14,476 bases of DNA from NCBI GenBank assembly GCA_025054735.1, contig JANWZG010000040.1, positions 1-14,476 of the forward strand, given 5' to 3'. The translations under genes were made by a program, and so were the position numbers. Below the pieces are notes generated by a model, which was not told the DNA's origin, did not search any database, and was given only the letters and a program-made list of their open reading frames with translations. How positions within the stretch are numbered: the first letter of the stretch is position 1; each line of letters starts with the position of its first letter. Shown here one piece after another: positions 1-7,753 of the stretch. This DNA comes from Cyanobacteriota bacterium (GTDB taxonomy: Bacteria > Cyanobacteriota > Cyanobacteriia > SKYG9).

Positions 1-3000
1 CCTCGGACAGAATTTGACCCATCCCAGCAGTTATGGCAGTACGATGTTACCCCCCGGCAACGACTAGAAAAGGGCAAAACCTATCGGCTGGAGGTGTCTC
101 CAGGATTGCGGTCTGCTAAAGGCAATTTACCCAGTGCTACCACGTTTGCTAGTCAATTCAGCACTTATTCCCCCTTGGCCTTTGAAACCTTAGCCTATGT
201 GGGGCAACCTGGAGAGCAAGAAGCCTATGGACGATTTTTGAAGGGAGCAGCACAACTGGTATTCAATAATCCCTTAGTAGCAGCATCGGTTGCTGACAGC
301 ATTCAGATTACACCTGCCCCCAAGCAAGGGATCCCTTTGCTGCAAGCCTATGATGACACGAATGTTATTAACCTGAACCCCTACGCACTGCAACCTCGCA
401 CAACCTACAGCATTACGATCGCCAAGTCACTAAAAGACAAATTTGGACAGACGCTAGACAAGCCCGTGACAGTGCAGTACGAGACTGGCGACATTGCCCC
501 AGATCTTTGGGTTCCTAACGGACTGAATATCTTTCCTACTAATAAAAAAGACCTCCAGCTTGCGATTTCAGGCGTAAATCTGCCAGATGCTGCCTATCGG
601 GCTGCCTATCGGGTGTTGAAGCCAACGGACTTAGTTTACTTTGAGGAAAACTCGGCTGGAGCCAGCAAAGCACTCCCCGCCCCCCAAACCTGGGCATCGT
701 TCCCTTTTAAGGCTGACAAAAACCGCACGGGCTATGTGACGGTTAACTTGCAACAGCAGTTGGGCGATCGCACGGGAATGCTGGCCTACGGTGTGCGAGC
801 GCGTACCAGTGCTTACCAAGAAAATGGTAACCAGAAGTGGCGAGAAGGCAAATATTTTGGCATGGTGCAGGTGACCAATCTGGGCGTATTTGCCCAATGG
901 TTTCCCCAATCAGGTTTGGTGCGAGTTAGCCACCTCAGTGATGGTAAAGCTGTGGCCAATGCTGCTGTAGAGGTGTATGAGTCTAAGCTAGAGGCAACAT
1001 CCCGTCCCCAGCCTGCGCCTTGTGCCACAGGCAAAACGGATGCTGATGGTCTCCTTACCTTCGACAGGGCAGCCTTAAGCACTTGTATGAAGGGCAAATC
1101 CAGCTTTGAAGTGGAGCCAAATCTGTTGGTGGTGGCACGGGAGGGGAATGATTGGGCCTTTACTCGCACCAATGACTACACGGGTGCCTATGGCTATGGT
1201 ATTTATGCTGACTGGCAAGGCACCAAGCCTATCGCTAAGGGGATATTGTTCAGCGATCGTCAACTGTATCAACCGGGCGAAACTGCTTACATCACGGGAG
1301 TTGCCTACTATTTGAAGGATGGTCAACTTCAGCGGGATGAGGGTACTGTGTATAATTTGAGCCTAGAGGCACCCGATGGTAAGGTGACGACACTGCCTGC
1401 TCAAACCACGACTAAATTTGGCACCTTTGCAGTGACAATTCCCCTCTCGGCTAGCCAGCCCTTGGGTTTTTATAGCCTTAAGGCCACATCTGCCCAGGGT
1501 GTAGAGCTGACAGGTGATTTCCGGGTGGCTGAGTTCAAGCCCCCCAACTTCAAAACTGACTTGACGCTATCAGGCGGGATTCCAGGGCAGCCTAGTGCAA
1601 CGGAGCCAACAATCGTTGCAACGATCGGACAAAAAATCAATGTCGATGTGAACAGTGCCTACCTGTTTGGTGCACCCGTAGAGGGGGGTAAGGTGAACTA
1701 TTACATCACCCGTCGTCGTACCTATTTCACACCTACAGGCTGGGATGCTTTTACCTTTGGGCGGCAGTGGTATTGGCCAGAAGAGGAACCCCAAGTGCCC
1801 ACGGAAGTGTTGCAGGCTGAGCAAGTCTTAAATGCCCAAGGGCGCAATAGCCAACAGGTTCCAGTGACCGAGATTCCCTATCCTATGACCTATCGGGTTG
1901 ATGCCCAAGTGTCCGATGTATCCAACCTGTCTGTTGCCGATTCCAAATCCTTTACAGCCGTACCTGGAGACAAGTTAATTGGGATCCAAACAAATTTTGT
2001 AGGGGAAGCGGGTAAGCCATTCGCCATCCAGGTAATTGTTACGGATCCAAGTGGCAGACCGATCGCAGGTGAGCGGGTGCGCTTAGAGTTACAAAGCATG
2101 ACCTACAACCGGGTTACTCGTGTGTTGGAAGGTAGCCGCGTTCCTCAGCACCAAGTGGAATATAAGACTGTAGCTACAGCAGAGATCCGGTCTGGAACTG
2201 CAGCACAGACTGTTACCCTCACACCCACCAGTGCAGGTGTGTACCGAATCTGGGCAAATTTTGTCAACAGGCGTGATGAGCTACTAGCAACCAATAGCCA
2301 AGTGTGGGTAACTGGTGATGGCTCGGCTTTCTGGGGCGATCGCTACACTAACAACCGTCTCGACATTCAGCTAGATAAGAAGCAATATAAGCCAGGTGAT
2401 ACGGCTACAGCACTGATTCAATCACCCTATCCACAAGCAGACCTGTACTTTGCAGTGATTCGGCAAAAGGTTCTGTATCAAACGATTATCCCTGTAAATG
2501 GCAGTGCACCCCAAGTACAATTCACAGTTACCCCTGACATGCTGCCCAATGCTGCCGTGGAGGCTGTGCTAGTACGTCGGGGACAACCCCTAGAACAGTT
2601 GCCCGATGGGAGCCTCAAGAACCTGGTGAAGATTGGCTTTACCCCCTTTACAACCGATTTGAGCGATCGCTATCTGCAAGTGTCTGTGCAGGCCACTCCG
2701 TCCCTCAAACCAGGAGAAGAGCAGACCATAGCCCTTGCGCTTAAAGATGCAGCAGGCAAGCCAGCCCAGGGACAATTCACCGTGATGGTGGTCAACGAGG
2801 CAGTGCTGCAACTAACGGGCTATCGTCCTCCCAATTTGGTGGAGATTGTTTACTCGTCCCAAGGAATTACTACTCGCTTTGCCGATAACCGCTCAGACGT
2901 AATCTTAGCCAAAATACCCTCTCCGCTAGACAAAGGTTGGGGCTATGGTGGTGGGTTCTCTAAGGGATTGGCCAGCACTCGTCTGCGCACAGATTTCAAA

Positions 3001-5154
3001 CCCGTAGCCTATTACAATGGAGCTGTGCCTACCGATGCTAATGGACAGGCGACAGTTAAGTTCAAGCTCCCAGATAACCTGACAACATGGCGGGTGATGG
3101 CTGTGGCGATCGGCACTGCACCCATCAGCAGGGCAGTGGAGACTTCTGATGCTACTCCTTGGTTGTTTGGCAGTGGAGATGCCACCTTTGTCACCACTCA
3201 GCCCCTCGTGACCAATCCTGTATTACCCCAGTTTGCTCGTCCTGGTGATCGCTTTCTAGCAGGCATTGCTATTACCAACACCACAGGACAAGCTGGAACT
3301 GCTGATGTCAGAGCAGAGGTGCAAAATAGTATCCAATTTGAAGAGGGTAAAGGTACTTCTGTAGCCAGCTCACAGACTGCTACATTGAAACTGGCAGCTA
3401 CAGGCACCCAGCTACAGTCTTTCCCAGTGGTGGCAACTACGGCTGGCGAGAGTACCCTCCGCTTTACCACCAATCTGAACGGGGTTGGTGATGCTTTGGA
3501 GGTGACATTGCCTGTGAAGCCATTGGAGGTGACAGAGCAAGTAATTGAGTCTGGTAGTACGGAACAGTCCCTTTCCCTCCCTTTGATAGTGGACAAGGCT
3601 ACTGATCCCAACACAGGCGGCTTGGAGCTAACCTTGGCCAGCACCTTGATCCCGCAGTTAGTTGCCCCTGGTAAGCAGGTATTGGATGCTGAGCCGCTGC
3701 CCCTACTGGAATTGAGTGCTAGCCGATTGGCGATCGCCGCCAACCTAGAAATTCTGCGCAAAACCTACAGCACTGCAATCGGTAGTTTCCAACCGGCCCA
3801 GGAAGCAGCCCAGCGCCTAGAGCAACTACTGTCCTTGCAGCGAGAAGATGGTGGGTTTGCCTACTATCCCCAGGCAGAAAACAGCGATCCCCTGGTTACT
3901 CCCTATGCCGCTAGTGCAATCGCCCAAGCCCGCAGTGCTGGCTTCTCGGTTGATGGAGAGATGGTCACTCGCCTCACAGCTTACCTACGCAAATTGCTGG
4001 CCAATCCTGGTGAAGATGACTACTGTAGCGATACTCGCTGTCAAAATCGGCGACGATTAGCGGCACTGATCGCACTAGCTGACTTGGATACCCCCCGCAC
4101 CGACTTTCTCAGTAATCTGTATGAAGGCCGTGCACAGCTAACGACCTCTGATCAGGTGCGGTTAGCCCGCTATCTGTCACGATTCCCTGACTGGCAGACC
4201 CAAGCGACTGCCATGGCGCAACAGCTTCAACAAGTGGTCTATGACACAGGACGCTCTGCCACGGTTACCCTAGCCTCTGATTACTGGTGGTGGGTCAGTT
4301 CCCCTACGGTTGCCCAAGCAGAAATGTTACGGCTTGCGATCGCCCAAAATGCTGATACTACTACCCTCAGTCGCCTTGTTCAGGGCTTGCTAGACCAGCA
4401 ACGACAGGGCACTTGGCGCAACACCTATGACACCGCTCAGGCACTAACTGCCTTAGTAGCCTATGTCCAACAGCAACCTACACCGCCCAACTTCTTTGCA
4501 ACAGCAACCTTAGCGGGTAAACCCATAGTTTCTGCCCAGTTTCAGGGCTACCAAAGTCCTAGTACAGAAAAAATAGTGCCCATGGCTGAGTTGCCCCAGG
4601 GCAACAGCAATCTTACCCTAGAGAAGGCTGGCAACGGTACGTTGCACTATCGGGTTGCCTTCCGGTATCGGCTCCAGGGCAATCCTCCCGGACGGTTTGA
4701 TGGTCTGCGAGTGCAGCGAGAATTACGTCTTGCTGGTCGGGAGCGCCCGATCGCCGCCTATGGACTCACGACCTCTGCGCCAGTAACTATCGATGCAGGG
4801 CAAATCTACGATGTGGGTCTACAAATCATTACCGATCATCCTGTGGATCACGTGGTGATTACGGATCCATTACCTGCTGGCTTTGAGGCTATAGATACTA
4901 GTTTTCAGACCAGCACTCCCTACTTCCAAGCTAGAGGTGATAGCTGGGAAATTGGCTATCAGCAAATCCATCGCGATCGCATCGTGGCCTATGCTGATGG
5001 CCTAGAACCGGGCATCTACACCTTGCATTATCTAGTGCGGGCGGTCACTCCTGGCACTTTTCTGTGGTCAGGTAGTGAAGCCCATCGGCAATACGCCCCT
5101 GAAGAATTTGGTCGGACAGCTACGTCTACCCTAGTGGTCAAGCCTGCATCCTAA
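1..5154 (+). CDS. Alpha-2-macroglobulin family protein with Ig-like N-terminus, thioester motif lost (5' partial)
   Basis: The reading frame is open from base 1, so the gene starts outside the window; the GTG at 94 is internal. 1717 residues are visible, ending at TAA 5152-5154. In order: Ig-like/MG-type beta domains (about 1-400); an MG2-like strand with YQPGE (423-427); a bait-region-like section with KPGD (797-800); the A2M core segment LPDNLTTWRVMAV (W at 1030); an alpha-toroid region (about 1235-1500); and the C-terminal DPLPAGFE motif (about 1622-1629) typical of bacterial A2Ms. Where the family has CxEQ, this protein reads LLEL (1235-1238), so no thioester can form. Its only four visible cysteines (341, 362, 1342, 1347) form two close pairs, which fits disulfides in an exported protein. 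Bacterial A2Ms are periplasmic or lipid-anchored protease traps, often linked to PBP1C; no pbpC is visible here. The family is sure. Protease trapping by covalent capture is unlikely; a conformational trap or envelope scaffold is inference. Confidence 0.93.
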   Translation, partial: PRTEFDPSQQLWQYDVTPRQRLEKGKTYRLEVSPGLRSAKGNLPSATTFASQFSTYSPLAFETLAYVGQPGEQEAYGRFLKGAAQLVFNNPLVAASVADSIQITPAPKQGIPLLQAYDDTNVINLNPYALQPRTTYSITIAKSLKDKFGQTLDKPVTVQYETGDIAPDLWVPNGLNIFPTNKKDLQLAISGVNLPDAAYRAAYRVLKPTDLVYFEENSAGASKALPAPQTWASFPFKADKNRTGYVTVNLQQQLGDRTGMLAYGVRARTSAYQENGNQKWREGKYFGMVQVTNLGVFAQWFPQSGLVRVSHLSDGKAVANAAVEVYESKLEATSRPQPAPCATGKTDADGLLTFDRAALSTCMKGKSSFEVEPNLLVVAREGNDWAFTRTNDYTGAYGYGIYADWQGTKPIAKGILFSDRQLYQPGETAYITGVAYYLKDGQLQRDEGTVYNLSLEAPDGKVTTLPAQTTTKFGTFAVTIPLSASQPLGFYSLKATSAQGVELTGDFRVAEFKPPNFKTDLTLSGGIPGQPSATEPTIVATIGQKINVDVNSAYLFGAPVEGGKVNYYITRRRTYFTPTGWDAFTFGRQWYWPEEEPQVPTEVLQAEQVLNAQGRNSQQVPVTEIPYPMTYRVDAQVSDVSNLSVADSKSFTAVPGDKLIGIQTNFVGEAGKPFAIQVIVTDPSGRPIAGERVRLELQSMTYNRVTRVLEGSRVPQHQVEYKTVATAEIRSGTAAQTVTLTPTSAGVYRIWANFVNRRDELLATNSQVWVTGDGSAFWGDRYTNNRLDIQLDKKQYKPGDTATALIQSPYPQADLYFAVIRQKVLYQTIIPVNGSAPQVQFTVTPDMLPNAAVEAVLVRRGQPLEQLPDGSLKNLVKIGFTPFTTDLSDRYLQVSVQATPSLKPGEEQTIALALKDAAGKPAQGQFTVMVVNEAVLQLTGYRPPNLVEIVYSSQGITTRFADNRSDVILAKIPSPLDKGWGYGGGFSKGLASTRLRTDFKPVAYYNGAVPTDANGQATVKFKLPDNLTTWRVMAVAIGTAPISRAVETSDATPWLFGSGDATFVTTQPLVTNPVLPQFARPGDRFLAGIAITNTTGQAGTADVRAEVQNSIQFEEGKGTSVASSQTATLKLAATGTQLQSFPVVATTAGESTLRFTTNLNGVGDALEVTLPVKPLEVTEQVIESGSTEQSLSLPLIVDKATDPNTGGLELTLASTLIPQLVAPGKQVLDAEPLPLLELSASRLAIAANLEILRKTYSTAIGSFQPAQEAAQRLEQLLSLQREDGGFAYYPQAENSDPLVTPYAASAIAQARSAGFSVDGEMVTRLTAYLRKLLANPGEDDYCSDTRCQNRRRLAALIALADLDTPRTDFLSNLYEGRAQLTTSDQVRLARYLSRFPDWQTQATAMAQQLQQVVYDTGRSATVTLASDYWWWVSSPTVAQAEMLRLAIAQNADTTTLSRLVQGLLDQQRQGTWRNTYDTAQALTALVAYVQQQPTPPNFFATATLAGKPIVSAQFQGYQSPSTEKIVPMAELPQGNSNLTLEKAGNGTLHYRVAFRYRLQGNPPGRFDGLRVQRELRLAGRERPIAAYGLTTSAPVTIDAGQIYDVGLQIITDHPVDHVVITDPLPAGFEAIDTSFQTSTPYFQARGDSWEIGYQQIHRDRIVAYADGLEPGIYTLHYLVRAVTPGTFLWSGSEAHRQYAPEEFGRTATSTLVVKPAS
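764..771. repeat. HIP1 octamer GCGATCGC (first of nine seen)
   Basis: Perfect HIP1 palindromes were read at 764-771, 2336-2343, 2663-2670, 3730-3737, 4336-4343, 4973-4980, 5546-5553, 8243-8250 and 14225-14232. All lie inside coding sequence. HIP1 over-representation is a known mark of many cyanobacterial genomes, and the GCGATCG or CGATCG core occurs in many further places here. The count was made by eye and may be low. Confidence 0.85.
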
Positions 5155-5175
5155 AAAGCCACCCGATTGTTCACA

Positions 5176-5287
5176 GTCAGGACTTTAGGCCTCATCATGG
5201 TTCGTTCGTCGTTAGGGCTTGAGTCCTCATCACAGTTCGTCGTCAGGACTTTAGTCCTCATCACAGCTTGTCGTGAAGACTTTATGG
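5176..5287. repeat. Imperfect 31-bp tandem repeats with AGGACT/AGTCCT palindrome
   Basis: Four units start at 5176, 5211, 5242 and 5273. The step is 31 bp, except 35 bp between the first two, where a TTCG is duplicated. The best unit (5242 on) reads GTCAGGACTTTAGTCCTCAT then CACAG; it contains the perfect inverted repeat AGGACT-TT-AGTCCT. Units 1 and 2 each have one mismatch in the arms, and unit 4 is cut short. The array fills the gap between two convergent genes. Short palindromic repeats with a GGACT(N)AGTCC core are known as dispersed intergenic elements in many cyanobacteria. A role as mRNA 3'-end structure or as a REP/MITE-type element is inference. Confidence 0.8.
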
Positions 5288-5289
5288 TT

Positions 5290-5309
5290 GTTTCAACTTA
5301 GATTGAAAC
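5290..5309. repeat. GTTTCAA/TTGAAAC inverted repeat
   Basis: Perfect 7-bp arms (5290-5296 and 5303-5309) flank a 6-nt loop, CTTAGA. It directly follows the last 31-bp unit. The arm sequence resembles the ends of many CRISPR repeats, but there is one copy only and no spacer pattern. No T-run follows on either strand, so it is not a standard intrinsic terminator. Confidence 0.6.
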
Positions 5310-5314
5310 GGTGG

Positions 5315-5353
5315 CCCTCACCCCAACCCTTCTCCCAAAGCGAGGGAGAGAAG
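5315..5353. repeat. CCCTCACCCC-type dispersed repeat with TCTCCC/GGGAGA stem
   Basis: The element opens with CCCTCACCCCAACCC, then has TCTCCC (5331-5336) pairing with GGGAGA (5344-5349) across a 7-nt loop. The outer bases CTT/AAG extend the stem past a two-base AG bulge. This pattern (CCCTCACCCCAACCC followed by a CTCTCCC/GGGAGAG hairpin) is a familiar dispersed intergenic sequence in cyanobacterial and other bacterial genomes. It is non-coding; a short plus-strand frame running through it has no protein-like features. Confidence 0.65.
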
Positions 5354-5381
5354 CCAAGACTGTCTCTTTTGAATCTGGAAT

Positions 5382-5400
5382 GACTACAGTCCTGATCACA
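5382..5400. repeat. Degenerate outlying copy of the GGACT-AGTCC repeat
   Basis: GACTACAGTCCTGATCACA matches the core and right flank of the 31-bp unit (GACTTTAGTCCTCATCACA) with three mismatches. It lies about 95 bp past the last tandem unit and just before the 3' end of the histidine phosphatase gene, suggesting an older, decayed copy. The match is short and could be chance. Confidence 0.4.
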
Positions 5401-5425
5401 TCCATCTCTAGTTCATGGCTCCTCA

Positions 5426-6064
5426 TCAGGTGCCCACTCGATTTCGTAGCTCATCACTCATATAGGAACGATCGCCTAAAACCTGTAACATAGGGCCGTG
5501 ACAGTCAAACTTGACGACACTAATGGAAGCAGCAGGCATGTCAATGCGATCGCGGTAGCGCCCTAGGTCAATGCCCAAAAGACTACACAAAATCACACGA
5601 ATAGTGGCTTTGTGAGAGACAACGAGCACATTACCATCGGTATATTTCTCTTCAATTTCGGCAATGACTAGGGACGATCGGCTGGCGATTTGCACAGCAG
5701 TTTCTCCCCCTGTAGGAGGATTCCAAGCAGGTTCGGTTAACCAGCGCACATAGTCGTCGTGGTAATGCTGTCGCACATAGTCCTGGGTTTTCCCTTCCCA
5801 TTGACCGTAATGAATCTCTTTCAAACCTTCCCGCAGATGCATTTCCATGCCGATCGCAGTGCACAACGGCTCAGCAGTCGCTATAGTACGTCGCATTGGA
5901 CTAACATAAACCGCAGACCACGGCACTGATTTGTAGGCCGCAGCAAAGGCATGAGCCATTTCATAACCTGCTGGTGTAAGGTCAGGATCGAGACTGCCAC
6001 AGTAGCCGCCTGTCTGGCTATAGGTCGTTTCACCGTGACGTATCAGATAAAGCTTGAGAGCCAC
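5426..6064 (-). CDS. Histidine phosphatase family protein (phosphoglycerate mutase-like)
   Basis: This 212-residue protein belongs to the histidine phosphatase superfamily, which removes phosphate via a phospho-histidine. Visible catalytic residues are the LIRHGET motif (Arg9, nucleophile His10), Arg58 in SPMRRT, the acid Glu83 in LKEIHYGQWEG, and the second histidine His151 in VVSHKA. The length matches single-domain members. I chose the GTG at 6062-6064 because AGGAGA lies 7 nt upstream and the protein then starts MALKLYLIRHGET, with the usual few residues before RHG; an in-frame GTG at 6080-6082 would add six residues but has no such site. It is the last gene of a three-gene minus-strand run, 47 bp after the Ig-like gene. 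The substrate is unknown: GpmB-like, alpha-ribazole-phosphate, sugar-phosphate or 2-carboxyarabinitol-phosphate activity are all possible. True glycolytic mutase activity cannot be told from the motifs. Confidence 0.92.
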   Translation of the reverse strand: MALKLYLIRHGETTYSQTGGYCGSLDPDLTPAGYEMAHAFAAAYKSVPWSAVYVSPMRRTIATAEPLCTAIGMEMHLREGLKEIHYGQWEGKTQDYVRQHYHDDYVRWLTEPAWNPPTGGETAVQIASRSSLVIAEIEEKYTDGNVLVVSHKATIRVILCSLLGIDLGRYRDRIDMPAASISVVKFDCHGPMLQVLGDRSYMSDELRNRVGT

Positions 6065-6071
6065 AATACCA

Positions 6072-6077
6072 TCTCCT
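6072..6077 (-). promoter_or_regulatory. Ribosome binding site AGGAGA deciding the histidine phosphatase start
   Basis: On the minus strand AGGAGA is followed by 7 nt (TGGTATT) and then GTG at 6064-6062. It is the clearest Shine-Dalgarno sequence in the window; most other genes here show none. It lies inside the longer alternative frame that starts at 6082, which argues for the shorter protein. Confidence 0.7.
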
Positions 6078-6111
6078 GTCACCGTCGGTAGGTCGGCTTC
6101 ATCTTAACCTG

Positions 6112-7704
6112 TTATGGCAGCCATTTAGGACGAATACCAAGGAGAGGTAGTTTTGTAGGCGGAGTGTTTTTCTGGGCAGCAGGATCACCAGGGACGATCG
6201 GCACTAGCCATAGTTGACTGCTGGCAATAGCTTGTCCAGAGCGAGTTCGGAGTGCAGGTGACAGGTTGCTATTACCCACGATGATTTGATCTAGCAATAG
6301 TCCCAAGCCATCGGGGGCCAAACTCATGGTCACGTCAAGTTGTTGTGGCAAAGCAAGTAGGGGGATGGTTTCCTCGGTTTTTAGATTCACCATTGCTAAA
6401 AATGGCTGCTCTTGATAAGTAAGGTTATTTTTAGAAGACGTGTTAGGCGGCTTTTGGGGAGCAGCACCCTTAGCAGGGACTGGAGTAGAGATGGCTTTAC
6501 TAAGAATGCAATAGGCAAATTGGCCGATAGGATCAAATTCAGCACTTAAGATAGAGCCAGTAATCTTCAGCAGTTCTTTTTCTTCACCTTGGTTAGTGAC
6601 TAGGAACAGCGATCGAGTATAGTCGGAGTTAAATTTGACCGTAAGGGCTTTAGTGCCATCCTGAGCAAATGCCAGTAGCTGCCCAAACTTGGGCAAAAAT
6701 TCCAGTGGTTTGGCATCGGGTTTAATGGGTATAATCGCTAACCCCTGCCCCTCTGAAACAGCGATAAAACTACCATCTGGTGTAATTGAAAAGTCACCAC
6801 CGCCTTTGCTGCGTAATTCTACAGGGGCACTGCTAATCGTGCCATCCTCTGTTAAGGCAACAGCCCAAAGGCCAAACTGTGCACCTGGATTTTTGCGGGC
6901 AACCCGCTGCATCACTAAGGTTTTGCCATCGGCAGATAATTTGAACCGTTGAACTTGATAGTGACGATATTCAGTATTCTCTAACACAGGGGTAATGACC
7001 TTGGCAGCAACTGGCTGTGGAGGAGTTGGCCGTACCCACCAAGATGGTTGTTGACGTTCTCCAGGTTCTGGAGGAGCCTGAACTATCAAGCCAGTTGTAA
7101 CTGTGTAGAGCTTTTGGTCGAGTACACTTGGGGATTTGGCAGTGCGATCGATCGCAGCGAACAGGATCCGTTGTGCATCTGGAAAGATGTCGAAGTCAGT
7201 CACTAGCAAGTTTTTGGGGGTTAAAACCACCTTCATGCGCTTTGTGAGGTTTGACAATACTAAGCGCCCTGCTTCTTCTCCCTCTACGCCAATATACGCA
7301 AAGGCGCGGTCTCGCGATTCAAAGGTGGCCAAGAATGGCTGCATGACATTCCGCCTAGTACCTGTAGTAACAGATCGCTCGTAGGCATCTTGCAGAGTCA
7401 ATTGAAATTTCTCCCCATAGGGTGGAGGAGCAAGGAGGGTGTAGGCCATGCGTCGCCCTGCCCAACTAATTTTGCCTGGTAGAGGTGGGGCAATCTGTAG
7501 ATTTGCCTCCACACTAGCGTGATCCATCGGACGGGTGAAACTGAGAATAAAGGCTCTATCGAGGGCACCAATATCCTTATCTTGCCAGCTAAAATCTCGT
7601 ACCCGTGCAGCCGCATGTTCACCAGTCCATGCAAGCACACCAATCAGCAAGCAGAGGGCCAGCATGAAGGGAATTGCTATTTTGTCGAGGGGTTGAAATT
7701 TCAT
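6112..7704 (-). CDS. Exported Ig-like domain protein with propeller-like C-terminus, function unknown
   Basis: 530 residues starting at ATG 7704-7702, with no clear ribosome site. Residues 1-34 form a signal peptide or anchor: basic start, hydrophobic stretch about 9-27, then an AxA-like EHAAA. There is no lipobox; Cys18 sits inside the hydrophobic core. Residues about 45-128 resemble an SbsA/Big_5 Ig-like domain (FILSFTRPMD, then a run ending GEKFQLTLQDAY). The rest is rich in short beta-type blocks such as LSADGKTLVM, ITPDGSFIAVS and AFAQDGTKALTV, each with an xxDGxxxxV turn, as in TolB/YVTN-type beta-propellers. Pro-rich linkers lie at about 210-231 and 407-424. It sits 49 bp after pheT and 47 bp before the phosphatase start, all on the same strand, so co-transcription is likely. 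I do not recognise a named function. A periplasmic, membrane-anchored binding or envelope role is inference from export and fold. Confidence 0.82.
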   Translation of the reverse strand: MKFQPLDKIAIPFMLALCLLIGVLAWTGEHAAARVRDFSWQDKDIGALDRAFILSFTRPMDHASVEANLQIAPPLPGKISWAGRRMAYTLLAPPPYGEKFQLTLQDAYERSVTTGTRRNVMQPFLATFESRDRAFAYIGVEGEEAGRLVLSNLTKRMKVVLTPKNLLVTDFDIFPDAQRILFAAIDRTAKSPSVLDQKLYTVTTGLIVQAPPEPGERQQPSWWVRPTPPQPVAAKVITPVLENTEYRHYQVQRFKLSADGKTLVMQRVARKNPGAQFGLWAVALTEDGTISSAPVELRSKGGGDFSITPDGSFIAVSEGQGLAIIPIKPDAKPLEFLPKFGQLLAFAQDGTKALTVKFNSDYTRSLFLVTNQGEEKELLKITGSILSAEFDPIGQFAYCILSKAISTPVPAKGAAPQKPPNTSSKNNLTYQEQPFLAMVNLKTEETIPLLALPQQLDVTMSLAPDGLGLLLDQIIVGNSNLSPALRTRSGQAIASSQLWLVPIVPGDPAAQKNTPPTKLPLLGIRPKWLP

Positions 7705-7753
7705 GGAATGCTGATGGTCTCGCTGGTCTATTGAATAGGTTGCTGCTAAGAGG

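Noticed and set aside
631..1326. Several overlapping 80-120-codon minus-strand frames inside the A2M gene
   Set aside because: All lie opposite conserved MG-domain coding sequence and show no protein-like features.
3198..3761. 187-codon open frame on the minus strand inside the A2M gene
   Set aside because: It is antisense to a well-supported A2M region, its translation is Ser/Thr/Val-rich without domains, and it has no ribosome site; it is a shadow of the plus-strand codons.
5290..5309. Possible CRISPR repeat remnant (GTTTCAA...TTGAAAC)
   Set aside because: Only one 20-bp copy exists, with no spacer-repeat periodicity and no cas genes in the window; a simple hairpin explains it.
5311..5493. 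60-codon plus-strand frame after the A2M gene
   Set aside because: It runs through the CCCTCACCCC repeat and into the antisense of the phosphatase 3' end; no ribosome site or recognisable product.
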